Positions 29,120-38,079 of a stretch of DNA of 52,930 nucleotides are shown here, in pieces; position 1 is the first letter of the stretch; every line of letters starts with the position of its first letter. Source of the DNA: Deltaproteobacteria bacterium (GTDB lineage Bacteria; Myxococcota_A; Polyangia; Haliangiales; Haliangiaceae); contig JAFAOG010000452.1 of the NCBI GenBank assembly GCA_019237945.1, positions 1-52,930 of the forward strand, written 5' to 3'. Made by a program: the position numbers and the translations under genes. The notes under the pieces are model-generated. The model saw nothing but the letters and a program-made list of their open reading frames with translations. It was not told the DNA's origin and did no database searches.

Positions 29120-29676
29120 GGTGCGAGCGCTGCTTCCTGCAGCAGCGCGTCTGTCTGTGTGCCGAGATCCCGACGGTCGCGACGCGGACGCGCGTCGTGA
29201 TCGTGCGGCATCACCTCGAGCAGCATCGCTCGTCGAACTCCGGACGCCTCGCGCACCTCGCGCTCCCGAACAGCGAGATCGTCGATCACGGCGGTGTGCA
29301 CGGAGGCATCCGCGGGCCGGCGAAGCTCGGATCGCTCGACGGGGCCTGGCTGCTATTTCCGGAGGGCGAGCCGTGCACGCGTGCGCCCGATCCGCCGCCG
29401 CGTCAGCTGATCGTGCTCGACGCGACGTGGTCGCAGGCGCGGCGGATGTATCGCAAGATCGATCAGCTTCGGGGACTTCCTATCCTGCGGCTGCCGGAAG
29501 GATGGCGCGCGAGCGCACGTATGCGAGAGGCGCCCAGTCCGGACCGCGTGTCGACGATCGAGGCGATCGCGGGTGCGCTGCGCTTGCTGGAAGGCGACGA
29601 CAAGGCCGCGCCACTCGAAACACTTTTTCAACTCGCGGTCGACCGGGCGCGGGCAACCGGGCGCGCGATCCGGTGA
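29095..29676 (+). CDS. DTW-domain protein, probable tRNA-uridine aminocarboxypropyltransferase
   Basis: 193 residues. The zinc-type Cys cluster C10-x2-C13-x6-C20-x-C22 is followed by TRVVIVRHHLEQHRSSNSGRLA and the family signature LDATWSQARRM (the DTW motif, here ATW). DTW proteins such as E. coli TapT transfer the 3-amino-3-carboxypropyl group of SAM to uridine 47 of tRNA (acp3U). The TTG start at 29095 overlaps the upstream gene by 25 bases and is the only start before the Cys cluster; no Shine-Dalgarno decides it. It sits between secreted-protein genes without an obvious functional link. Confidence 0.88.
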
Positions 29677-29689
29677 TACGATTGCCGCC

Positions 29690-31300
29690 GTGGCAGCGCC
29701 CTCCCGCGCCGGGATTCCGATCTCGGTCAAGCTGGTCCTGACGACCTCGGTGGTCGTTGCGATCGCTGTGGGGGCGGCGACCTGGTTCGGCCAGCGGACC
29801 ATGGACGAGGTCACGACGCAGCAGATCAAGGCGCGGCGCCAGGCCGGCGAGCGCTCGATCACGCGCGAGTCCGAGCTGCTCGTCCAGGCGGTCGCCAACG
29901 CGGTCGCGCAGCCGCTCGCCGGGTCGATGTACCCCGATATCAAGCCGGTTCTCGACGCCGCGATCGCCGATGATCACGCGAGCGGCGCGAACCGCCTGCA
30001 GTGGCTCGTCGTCACCGATGCGACGGGGCAGGTCGTCCAGCAGACGCAGGGCGCGCCGACGCCGCCGCGGCTCGCCGAGCTCGAGAAGCAGCTCGCCGGG
30101 AAGACGTCGATCCAGGATGGCAGCAACTTCGTGTACGGCGCGCCGATCAAGTTCGCGGGCAGCGTCGTCGGTGGCTTGCGGCTCGGCGTGTCGACGGCCG
30201 GCCTCGACGCCGAGCTCGCGAAGTCGCTCGCCGACGCCCGCGACAGCGCTCGCAAGTCGCGCGACCGGTTGCTGCTCGTCGCGCTCGGCGTGCTCGGGCT
30301 CGGCATCCTGCTCGCCGCGTTCCAGGGCGTCGGCATGGCGCGGCCGATTCGCGTGCTGACCGTGCAGGCGAACAAGATCGCCGGCGGCGACCTCCAGAGC
30401 CGCGTCCGCGAGGACCGAAGGGACGAGCTCGGCGTGCTCGCGCGGACGTTCAACTACATGAGCGACGCGATGGTGAAGCTGCTCGCGTCGCAGGCGCAGA
30501 AGGCGTCGCTCGAGAAGGAGATGGAGCTCGCGCGCAACGTGCAGCAGGCGATGCTGCCGCCACCGGTGCTCGACCAGCACGGCGCGCTCAAGGTCGTCGG
30601 CGCGTGCATCCCGGCATCGCAGTGCGGCGGCGACTGGTGGATGTACCGCAAGCTCAGCAACGGGCGCATGCTGCTCGTCGTCGGCGACGCGACCGGTCAC
30701 GGCATCCACTCCGCGATGATCGCGGCGACCGCGCGCGGGGCCGTCGAGGCGCTCGCGGCTGTCGACGAGCGCTTGCTGACGCCCGAGCAGGTGCTACGCG
30801 CGATCGATCAGGCGATCCGCATGGTCGGCGAGCACAACGTGCTGATGACCGCGTTCGCGACCGTGTTCGATTCGCAGACCGGCACGCTGCACTACGCGAA
30901 CGCCGGGCAGAACTTCCCGTACGTGATCAAGCGCAACGATCAGCGCGTGCTCGCCGACGCGAGCATCATCGCCGCGAGCGGCAACCCGCTCGGCGATCGC
31001 AACATCGCGGTCGAGATCCGGCGCGGCTCGCTACAGCTCACGCCCGGCGACGTGTTCGTCTGCTTCACCGACGGCGTCGTCGAGCGCGCGAACAAGATCG
31101 GCAAGCTGTTCGGGGACCGCCGGCTGCGTGCCGCGCTCGCGGGACAGCCGGTGCCGGATGCGAGCTCGCTCGTCACGGTGCGCGACAACGTGCTCGCGGC
31201 CGTCGAGCGGCACGCCGAGGGCGAGCTCGCGCAGGACGACATCACGTTCGTGCTGTGTCAGTACGATCCGGCAAGCGCGGCGAGGCGAGCCGTCGGATGA
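29690..31300 (+). CDS. Membrane PP2C/SpoIIE-type phosphatase with HAMP domain
   Basis: 536 residues from GTG 29690. TM1 at about 8-33, an extracytoplasmic sensor region (about 34-190, with alternating helices and LQWLVVTDATGQVV like a single-Cache/CHASE strand), TM2 at about 194-217, a HAMP linker, a short coiled coil (KASLEKEMELARNVQQAMLPP) and a SpoIIE-type PP2C domain (about 300-530). Catalytic Asp clusters are GGDWW, VVGDATGHGIHSA and CFTDGVVE. Expected role: dephosphorylation of an anti-sigma antagonist or similar partner in response to an envelope signal. ATGA overlap with the TonB-dependent receptor ties the two together. Confidence 0.93.
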   Translation: MAAPSRAGIPISVKLVLTTSVVVAIAVGAATWFGQRTMDEVTTQQIKARRQAGERSITRESELLVQAVANAVAQPLAGSMYPDIKPVLDAAIADDHASGANRLQWLVVTDATGQVVQQTQGAPTPPRLAELEKQLAGKTSIQDGSNFVYGAPIKFAGSVVGGLRLGVSTAGLDAELAKSLADARDSARKSRDRLLLVALGVLGLGILLAAFQGVGMARPIRVLTVQANKIAGGDLQSRVREDRRDELGVLARTFNYMSDAMVKLLASQAQKASLEKEMELARNVQQAMLPPPVLDQHGALKVVGACIPASQCGGDWWMYRKLSNGRMLLVVGDATGHGIHSAMIAATARGAVEALAAVDERLLTPEQVLRAIDQAIRMVGEHNVLMTAFATVFDSQTGTLHYANAGQNFPYVIKRNDQRVLADASIIAASGNPLGDRNIAVEIRRGSLQLTPGDVFVCFTDGVVERANKIGKLFGDRRLRAALAGQPVPDASSLVTVRDNVLAAVERHAEGELAQDDITFVLCQYDPASAARRAVG

Positions 31301-33408
31301 GGAAGCTCGCCGTCATCGCGACAGCGGTGGTGGCGCGCATGGCGCACGCGGATCCGCCCGCCGCGTCGGTCGACGTCCAGGACCTGCCGCCGCTGCCCGC
31401 GCCGAGCGAGGAAGAGGCGAGCGAGGCATCGGTGCTCGCGGCCGCGAGCGTCGAGGAGGACGTCGTCGTCGGTGCCGCGAAGCGCGAGCAGAGCCTCGGC
31501 AACGTCGCCTCGGCCGTGACGGTCGTCTCGGGTGATCGCCTGCGGCGCTTTGGCTATCGCACGGTCGGCGAGGCGGTCGGAGCGGTCGCCGGCGTGTATC
31601 TCGTCGACAACCGGCTCTCGTACTCGATCGGCATCCGCGGCCTGCAGATTCCCGGCGACTACAACACGCGCATCCTCGTGCTCGTCGACGGCGCGAGCAT
31701 CAACGAGGGCTGGGCGTCGTTCGCCGGCCTCGGCCTCGACAACTTCGTCACGCTCGACGACATCTCGCGTGTCGAGGTGATCCGCGGGCCCGTGTCGAGC
31801 GTGTACGGCGCGAACGCGTTCTTCGGGATCGTCAACATCGTCACGCGCGGTGCGGCCGAGACGCCTCGCGTGTGGGGCCGCACGAGCGTCAACAGCGTCT
31901 ACGGCTCGATCACGAGCGCGGGCTTCGCGAGCGGCACCGTGCACCAGCAAGTCCGCGGCTCGATCCAGATCATGGATCGGTTCGGCGACACGACAACGGT
32001 TCCCGAGATCGGCATGAACCTCGGCGGCGATCAGTCGCGCTCGTACGCCGGCTCGATCGTCGCGAGCTACGGCGGGACGTTCGCGCAGATCCGCGGCTAT
32101 CACTTCTTCCGCGACTCGCCGTTCGCGCCGTACAACGGCGATCCGGCGGTGTCGCGGCCCTACACGGCCGACGACGAGCAGCTGCTGATCGAGGGCGGGC
32201 ACACGCGCGAGGTCTCGAAGAACCTCACGGTGTCGGCGCGCGCGTACGCGAACCTCTACCAGTACAACGATCACATCATCCTGCAGGGCGGCGCGGCGCC
32301 GTTCGACGACCTCGGTCAAGGCAAGACGTACGGCGTCGAGCTGCGCGGGCGCTACGAGCTGCTTCCCGACGGCAAGCTCGGCATCACCGGCGGCACCGAG
32401 GCGACGTACTACCAGACGTATTCGAAGTCGTTCACCGAGGGCGACGAGATGTGCGCGGACGGCCACGCGGCGTGCGTGCCGAAGAACTTCAACATCGAAG
32501 GCGTGTACTCCGAGCTCGACGGCCAGCCGACGTCGTGGTTCGGCTTCACGGGCGGCGTGCGCTTCGACAACAACTCGGTGATCGAACGCCGCGTCTCGCC
32601 ACGCGCCGCGCTGTTCTTCTCGAAGCCGGAGAAGTACGGCGCGAAGCTGCTCTACGCGGAGGGCTTTCGCAACCCGAGCGCGTACGAGGCGTTCTTCTAC
32701 GACAACACCAGCTTCGCGCAGCCCAAGCACCTCGGCGCCGAGACGATTCGATCGTTCGAGAGCGTGCTGTGGGCGAAGCCGCTGCCCGGCCTGTCGACGC
32801 GGTTCTCCGCGTTCTACTGGGCGGCGAGCAAGGTCGTCGAGCAGCTCTCCGATCCGGACAACACGGCGCTGCTGCAGTTCCAGAACGCCGGTCGTTACGT
32901 CACGCAGGGCGTCGAGGTCGAGGGCAGCTATCGCACCGCGCGCGGCTGGTACGGGTTCGCGGGCGCGACGCTCGCCGACGTCGGCTGCGCGCAGTGCGGC
33001 GCGTTCCAGACCGATCCGAGCTCGACGGCGCTCCAGTTCGGGCACGTGCCGAATGCGCCGGCGCTGACGGCGGCGGGCGGCGTGTCGACGCCAGCGATCG
33101 GCGGGCGGGTCCACGTCTCGACCGAGCTCATCTACATCGGCGAGCGCCCGACGCGCCCCGACGTCAATACCGGCGCCGAATCGCCGGCGAGCCCGGGCTG
33201 GCTCGACTGGAACTGGGCCGTCTACGTTCCGAACTTCCACAAGGTCGACATCACGGCGGGCGTGCGCAACCTGATCGGCAAGCGCGATCTCGTGCCGGCG
33301 CCCGGTGACTACGATCGCTTCGACGCGACGACGATGTCGACGACGACGGTTCCGCGCGTGCCCGGCGAGGGCAGAGAGGTCTATGTCAAGGTCGGCTACA
33401 GCTACTAG
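31297..33408 (+). CDS. TonB-dependent outer-membrane receptor
   Basis: 703 residues. A signal-peptide-like N-terminus (MRKLAVIATAVVARMAHA) precedes a Pro/Glu-rich segment and a plug domain with ASAVTVVSGDRLRRFGYRTV, IGIRGLQIPGDYNTRILVLVDG and ISRVEVIRGPVSSVYGANAF. The rest has the alternating aromatic beta-barrel pattern and ends in VKVGYSY with a terminal aromatic residue. It belongs to the Cir/BtuB-like group; the ligand is unknown. Start by ATGA overlap with the phosphatase gene; the 3' end overlaps the TPR gene by 26 bases. No TonB/ExbB genes are in the window. Confidence 0.93.
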   Translation: MRKLAVIATAVVARMAHADPPAASVDVQDLPPLPAPSEEEASEASVLAAASVEEDVVVGAAKREQSLGNVASAVTVVSGDRLRRFGYRTVGEAVGAVAGVYLVDNRLSYSIGIRGLQIPGDYNTRILVLVDGASINEGWASFAGLGLDNFVTLDDISRVEVIRGPVSSVYGANAFFGIVNIVTRGAAETPRVWGRTSVNSVYGSITSAGFASGTVHQQVRGSIQIMDRFGDTTTVPEIGMNLGGDQSRSYAGSIVASYGGTFAQIRGYHFFRDSPFAPYNGDPAVSRPYTADDEQLLIEGGHTREVSKNLTVSARAYANLYQYNDHIILQGGAAPFDDLGQGKTYGVELRGRYELLPDGKLGITGGTEATYYQTYSKSFTEGDEMCADGHAACVPKNFNIEGVYSELDGQPTSWFGFTGGVRFDNNSVIERRVSPRAALFFSKPEKYGAKLLYAEGFRNPSAYEAFFYDNTSFAQPKHLGAETIRSFESVLWAKPLPGLSTRFSAFYWAASKVVEQLSDPDNTALLQFQNAGRYVTQGVEVEGSYRTARGWYGFAGATLADVGCAQCGAFQTDPSSTALQFGHVPNAPALTAAGGVSTPAIGGRVHVSTELIYIGERPTRPDVNTGAESPASPGWLDWNWAVYVPNFHKVDITAGVRNLIGKRDLVPAPGDYDRFDATTMSTTTVPRVPGEGREVYVKVGYSY

Positions 33409-35785
33409 CGCCTTGATCGTGCTGCTGCTCGCCGGCGCGGCGCACGCGCAGCGAGCCAACCAGGGCGAGGACGAGAGTGCCGCGTTCGTCGAGGAGGGCC
33501 GCACGGCGCTCCGGCGCGGTCAGCTCGACGACGCCGCGAAGGCGCTCGACCAGGCGATCACGCTGAACCCGCGCCGCGTCGAGGCGTACGTGCTGCGTGC
33601 CGCGGTGTACGACGCGCGCAAGCAGTACACCGATGGCATCGCGCTGCTTCGCAAGGCGCAGACGCTAGCGCCGACCGACAACAACGTGCTCGATGCGCTC
33701 GGCTCCGCGCTCGTCCTAGCGGGCCAGCGCGAGGAAGGCATCCCGCTGCTCCAGCAGGTCGTCGCGAAGGAGCCGGCGCGCTTCGACGCGCAGCTGTTGC
33801 TCGGCCACTACTTCCACGATGCCGGCAAGTGGCCCGATGCGATCGCCGCGTTCGAGGCGTACTTCGCGTCGCGTCCCGCCGCGCTCGAGAAGGAAGACGC
33901 GCACCACGAGATCGAGCTCGGCGATTCGTACCTGCGCTATCGCCAGCCGCAGAAAGCGCTCGCGCTGTTCGAGCGCGCATCGCAGCAGCGGCGCGGGGAT
34001 CTGCGGGCGCGAATCGGCGCGGCGTGGGCGACGGCCGCGATCGACTGCAAGCGCGCGCGCACGATGCTGCACGATCTCGAGCCACTCGCGGAGCAGCATC
34101 CGGAGATCTGGCTCGTCGACGGGCAGTGCGCACTCGCGCTCGGCGATCCGGGCGGCGCGCTCGCGCTCGGCAAGAAGTATCTCGAGCGCGAGGCGAAGGC
34201 GTCGGCGGCCGGTCACGCGCTCGTCGGCGAAGCCCAGGCCGCGCGCGGCAACCTCGCTGATGCACGCAAGGAGCTCGAGACGGCACGCGAGCTCGAGCCG
34301 GCCCGCCGCCGGTGGACGGTGCGCCTCGCGATCGTGCTGCGCCGCGCCGGCAAGCCCGCCGATGCGGCGGCCGCGCTCGACAAGCTCGGCCCGCCCGCGA
34401 CGCCGACGAGCGATCCCGACTGGTGGACCGAGCTCGGCGAGGCGCTGCTCGCGCAGGGCGATGCGACCGCGGCGATCTCCCGCCTCGCGCCCGTCGTGCC
34501 GGAGCTGCCCGGCGACGCGGCGGTGCGCACGGTGCTCGGCGCCGCGCAGCTGCAGCAGAACCAGATCGAGGCCGCCGCCAAGACGCTCGACGAGGCGGAA
34601 GCGATCGGCTCGACGCCGCGGAGCAAGAAGCTGCTCGCCACCGCGCTGACCGCGCTTGCCGCCGCCAAGCTCGCCGCGAACGATGCGGCCGCCGCCGAGC
34701 CGCTGCTGTCGCGAGCCGAGCCGCTCGATCCGGGAAACCCGGTGATCCTGCGCGACCTCGGCATCGCGCAGCTCGCGCTGAACAAGCCGGGCGACGCCGC
34801 CGCGACGCTCGACCGCGCGATCAAGATCGACACGTCCGCGACGACGTTCATGCTCGCCGCGCGCGCGCACGCCGTCGCCGGCGACCTGACCGCCGCCCGC
34901 CCGCTCTACGATCGCGCGCTCGCGGCCGCGAAGGACGACGGCGTCGAAATTGCGATCGATTGGGCCGCGACTGAATTGCAAACGGGTGGTGACCCCGCGC
35001 TCGCCGTCGCCGCGCTCGAGAAGACGGCGCCTCCCGCGAAGAGCCCGCTCGCCGCGCGTCACAAGCTCGCGCTCGCCGAGGCTCGCCACGCCGCCGGTCT
35101 CGCCGCGCTGCGCGCCGGCAATGCCGCCAAGGCGCTCGAGCTGCTCCGCGCATCGGCCCAGGGCGAGAACACGCTCGCCACGCGCTGCGACGTCGCGGTC
35201 GCCGCGGTCGCCGCCAACGACACCACCGCCGCGATCACCGCGCTCAAGGCGATCGCGGGCCAGGCGTGCCCGTTCCCACCTCCCGCCGACACGCAAGCCG
35301 CGCCGATCCTGCTGGCGTTCACCGACGGCCTGAACCGCGGCCGCGCCGGCAAGGCGCTCGACAAGCTGACGTCGCTGACCGCCAAGGCGACCGGCCCGGC
35401 CGCCGCGCTCCTCGGCACATCGATCCGCGTCGTCGCGCTCGAGGCCGCCTCCGATGCCTATCGCTCCGGCGATCTCGGCGCCGCACGCAAGTACCTCGCG
35501 ACCGCCCGCACCGCGAACGCGAAGGTCGGCGCCGACGAGGTCGCGATGAACCTCGCGGTCCTCGACCTCGCCGACGGCAAGACCGACGCCGCGATCACCC
35601 AGCTCGAACGCCTCGCCCCCAAGCTCCCCGAGGCGCTCGTCAACCTCGGCATCGCATACGAACGCAAAGGCGACCACGCCCGCGCCCTCGACGCCTGGCG
35701 CCGCGCGCGCAAGGCGGGCACGCGCTTCCCGCAATTGCCCGAGTGGATCGAAGCCAAAGAACGCATCTACGGAGCGGAACAATGA
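33383..35785 (+). CDS. Exported TPR-repeat protein
   Basis: 800 residues. Signal peptide ALIVLLLAGAAHA is cleaved before QRANQ. The mature protein is built almost entirely of Ala/Leu-rich TPR-like helices (for example AFVEEGRTALRRGQLDDAAK, and near the C-terminus PEALVNLGIAYERKGDHARA). ATG at 33383 has AGAGAGG four bases upstream and lies in the end of the TonB receptor gene. It is probably a periplasmic scaffold linking the outer-membrane receptor to the next gene product. No enzymatic motif is seen. Confidence 0.88.
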   Translation: MSRSATATSALIVLLLAGAAHAQRANQGEDESAAFVEEGRTALRRGQLDDAAKALDQAITLNPRRVEAYVLRAAVYDARKQYTDGIALLRKAQTLAPTDNNVLDALGSALVLAGQREEGIPLLQQVVAKEPARFDAQLLLGHYFHDAGKWPDAIAAFEAYFASRPAALEKEDAHHEIELGDSYLRYRQPQKALALFERASQQRRGDLRARIGAAWATAAIDCKRARTMLHDLEPLAEQHPEIWLVDGQCALALGDPGGALALGKKYLEREAKASAAGHALVGEAQAARGNLADARKELETARELEPARRRWTVRLAIVLRRAGKPADAAAALDKLGPPATPTSDPDWWTELGEALLAQGDATAAISRLAPVVPELPGDAAVRTVLGAAQLQQNQIEAAAKTLDEAEAIGSTPRSKKLLATALTALAAAKLAANDAAAAEPLLSRAEPLDPGNPVILRDLGIAQLALNKPGDAAATLDRAIKIDTSATTFMLAARAHAVAGDLTAARPLYDRALAAAKDDGVEIAIDWAATELQTGGDPALAVAALEKTAPPAKSPLAARHKLALAEARHAAGLAALRAGNAAKALELLRASAQGENTLATRCDVAVAAVAANDTTAAITALKAIAGQACPFPPPADTQAAPILLAFTDGLNRGRAGKALDKLTSLTAKATGPAAALLGTSIRVVALEAASDAYRSGDLGAARKYLATARTANAKVGADEVAMNLAVLDLADGKTDAAITQLERLAPKLPEALVNLGIAYERKGDHARALDAWRRARKAGTRFPQLPEWIEAKERIYGAEQ

Positions 35786-36771
35786 GGGCGGAAGAAAGAA
35801 TTACCGCCAAGAAGCCAAGGGGCAGAGAGCCAGCCACCAGACCACCTTTCGGTTTGTTTCGACCTCGCTCTGCTACCTCTCTTCTTCTCGGCGTCTTGGC
35901 GGTAATTCTTTCTGTTGTCGTTTCTGCTGCAGAGGCGAGGGCCGAGACGGTGACGGTCGGGCTGTTCGCGCCGACTGCGCCGTTTCCGAGCACGGGGGCG
36001 CGCGTCGAGCTCGCGACCAAGCTCGGCGAGGCGATCAGCAAGGCGCTTGGGGGCCCGGCGACCGGCAAGGTCTTCGCGCGCGCGGGCGACTTTCAGGGCG
36101 CCGTCAAGAAGGGCGACGTGCAGGTCGCGCTCGTCGATGCGGCGTATTTGGCGAATGCGGGCGGCGGGTACACCGTGCTGGCCGTCGCGGTGCGCGGCGG
36201 TGATACGCAGCATCGCTGGCAGCTGGTCGGGCGGGGTGTCGAGAAGTTTGCCGACCTCAAGGGCAAGCGGGTGCTCGTGCCGGCGATCGGTGGGCGCGAG
36301 GCGGACTTCGTGCTCAATGCGCTGCTGGCCGGTGAGGTCGCGCGCGACTACTTCGGCAAGATCGAGACGGCGCCCGATACGGCGAGCGCGATCGCGGCGC
36401 TGGGGCTGGGCAAGGCGGATGCGGCGGTCGTGCCGGCGGGAGTCGAGCTGCCGGGAAGCGTCGTGACGGTGCTGGCGCTGCCGCCGGTCAGCGGGCCGGT
36501 GCTCGTCGCGTACGGGCTGACGCCAGCGCAGCGGAGTGCGATCGAGGGCGCGATCGGTGCGTTCCAGGGTGATGCGACGGTCGCCGGGTTCAAGCCGGCC
36601 GGTGCCGACGTCGTCGCGTCGGTCGCGCGGCGGTTCACGGTGGTGCCCAAGCGCGGGCCGATGGTCGTGCCGGCAGTGCGTCTGCTGGTCGGCGACCTCG
36701 TCGAAGGGCGCACGTTTGCGATCGAGCGGACGCCGGTGACGTCGTTCGCGGTGGCGCCTGCGATCCGGTAG
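35782..36771 (+). CDS. Type-2 periplasmic binding protein (PhnD-like), signal peptide built on a palindromic repeat
   Basis: 329 residues. The mature part begins near AETVTVGLFAPTAPFPS, and the order of strands (KVFARAGDFQGAVKKGDVQVALVD, KFADLKGKRVLVPA, KADAAVVPAG) matches PhnD-type solute-binding proteins. The N-terminal 50 residues are unusual: a basic stretch (RITAKKPRGREPATRPP) precedes the hydrophobic core LLLGVLAVILSVVVSA. That segment is encoded by the two arms of the inverted repeat at 35793-35913. ATGA overlap with the TPR gene. No ABC permease or ATPase lies nearby, so it may serve as a sensor rather than for uptake. The ligand is unknown. Confidence 0.82.
   Translation: MRAEERITAKKPRGREPATRPPFGLFRPRSATSLLLGVLAVILSVVVSAAEARAETVTVGLFAPTAPFPSTGARVELATKLGEAISKALGGPATGKVFARAGDFQGAVKKGDVQVALVDAAYLANAGGGYTVLAVAVRGGDTQHRWQLVGRGVEKFADLKGKRVLVPAIGGREADFVLNALLAGEVARDYFGKIETAPDTASAIAALGLGKADAAVVPAGVELPGSVVTVLALPPVSGPVLVAYGLTPAQRSAIEGAIGAFQGDATVAGFKPAGADVVASVARRFTVVPKRGPMVVPAVRLLVGDLVEGRTFAIERTPVTSFAVAPAIR
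35793..35913. repeat. MITE-like inverted repeat with 20-base perfect terminal arms
   Basis: The left arm AGAAAGAATTACCGCCAAGA (35793-35812) is exactly complementary to the right arm at 35894-35913. Pairing continues imperfectly inwards (GCC/GGC, then GCAGAG/CTCTGC), so the whole 121 bases can fold into a long hairpin. It is less GC-rich than its surroundings and its design (short, no gene, near-perfect arms) suggests a non-autonomous mobile or repetitive element. It lies entirely within the first 45 codons of the binding-protein gene, in frame. Confidence 0.8.
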
Positions 36772-36792
36772 GTAATCGAGTAGTCTCCGCGG

Positions 36793-38079
36793 GTGAGCTT
36801 CGAGACGACCTATCCGGACCACGTCGCGCACCTCCAGAAGGCGACCGAGGCGGTCCTGGCGGCGCAGGGATACGAGGCGCTCGTGATCTGCGGTGGCGCC
36901 GCGCAGAGCAAGAACCGGTTCGACGATCAGTCGTGGCCGCTGTGCCCGACTCCGACGTTCACGCACTGGTGTCCGCTTGCCGAGGCGGATGCGTTTTTGA
37001 TCGTGCGCGCCGGTCGCAAGCCGACGCTCGTGCGCACGGTCAGCGATGACTTCTGGGAGACGACGCCGCCGCCGGAGAGCGAGCACTTCTGGGCGCAGTT
37101 CGATGTGGTCGAGGTCGAGCCGGGCCACGCCGGCGATGTGCTGCCGGGCGGCAAGGTCGCGGTCGTCACGCGCGATCCGGGGCACGCGCCGCCGGGCGAT
37201 GTGAATGCGCCGGCGCTCGTCGGTGCGCTCGACGCGATCCGCACGAAGAAGACGCCGTACGAGATCGAGTGCCTCGCCGAGGCGACGCGGCGCGCGGTGC
37301 GCGGTCATCGCCGGACCGAGGAGCTGTTCCGCGCCGGGCCGGTCAGCGAGCTCGGCATCCACCTCGCGTATCTCGATGCGAGCGAACAGGATGATCCGAC
37401 GGCGCCGTACAAGGGGATCGTCGCGCTCGGTGCGCACGCTGCGGTGCTGCACTACGTCGCGTACGAGCGCCAGCGCGTCGCCGCCGATACGTCGCTGCTC
37501 GTCGATGCGGGCGCGAAGTGCAACGGCTACGGCAGCGACATCACGCGCACGTACGCGCGCGGCAACGGCGCCGCGAAGTTCGCCGCGCTGCTCGCGAAGA
37601 TGGAGCAGCTGCAGCAGGCGGTCGTCGCGCGCGTCAAGCCGGGCATGCAGTACGAGGACCTCCACGACGAGACGCACCGGCTGCTCGCCGAGGTGTTGCG
37701 CGAGACCGGCATCGGCAAGGGCAGCGCGAACGAGCTCGTCGATCGCGGCGTGACGCGCGTGTTCCTGCCGCACGGCCTCGGGCACTCGCTCGGAGTCACC
37801 GTGCACGACGTCGGCATGAAGCTGCGGCCGCCGCGCCCCGAGAACAAGTTCCTGCGCAACACCAGCGTCATCGAGGTCGGCCAGGTGTTCACGATCGAGC
37901 CGGGCTGCTACTTCATCGATGGCCTGCTCAAGACGCTGCGCGGCGGCGACAAGGAGCGACTCGTCGACTGGAAGCTCGTCGACGAGCTGCGCCCGTTCGG
38001 CGGGATCCGGATCGAGGACAACGTGTGTGTGCTCGCGGGCGGTAATCGCAACCTCACACGCGAGGCCTATGCGGCCTAG
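36793..38079 (+). CDS. pepQ: Xaa-Pro dipeptidase (prolidase)
   Basis: 428 residues, M24 metallopeptidase that hydrolyses X-Pro dipeptides (EC 3.4.13.9). The layout follows E. coli PepQ: an N-terminal domain (YPDHVAHLQKATEAVL) and a pita-bread catalytic domain with the dimetal ligands in VDAGAKCNGYGSDITRT (two Asp), LPHGLGHSLG (His), FTIEPG (Glu) and GGIRIEDNV (Glu). GTG start at 36793, 21 bases after the upstream stop. Its 3' end overlaps the FKBP lipoprotein gene by 11 bases. A housekeeping role in peptide recycling fits; the family can also hydrolyse organophosphate esters as a side activity. Confidence 0.93.
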   Translation: MSFETTYPDHVAHLQKATEAVLAAQGYEALVICGGAAQSKNRFDDQSWPLCPTPTFTHWCPLAEADAFLIVRAGRKPTLVRTVSDDFWETTPPPESEHFWAQFDVVEVEPGHAGDVLPGGKVAVVTRDPGHAPPGDVNAPALVGALDAIRTKKTPYEIECLAEATRRAVRGHRRTEELFRAGPVSELGIHLAYLDASEQDDPTAPYKGIVALGAHAAVLHYVAYERQRVAADTSLLVDAGAKCNGYGSDITRTYARGNGAAKFAALLAKMEQLQQAVVARVKPGMQYEDLHDETHRLLAEVLRETGIGKGSANELVDRGVTRVFLPHGLGHSLGVTVHDVGMKLRPPRPENKFLRNTSVIEVGQVFTIEPGCYFIDGLLKTLRGGDKERLVDWKLVDELRPFGGIRIEDNVCVLAGGNRNLTREAYAA

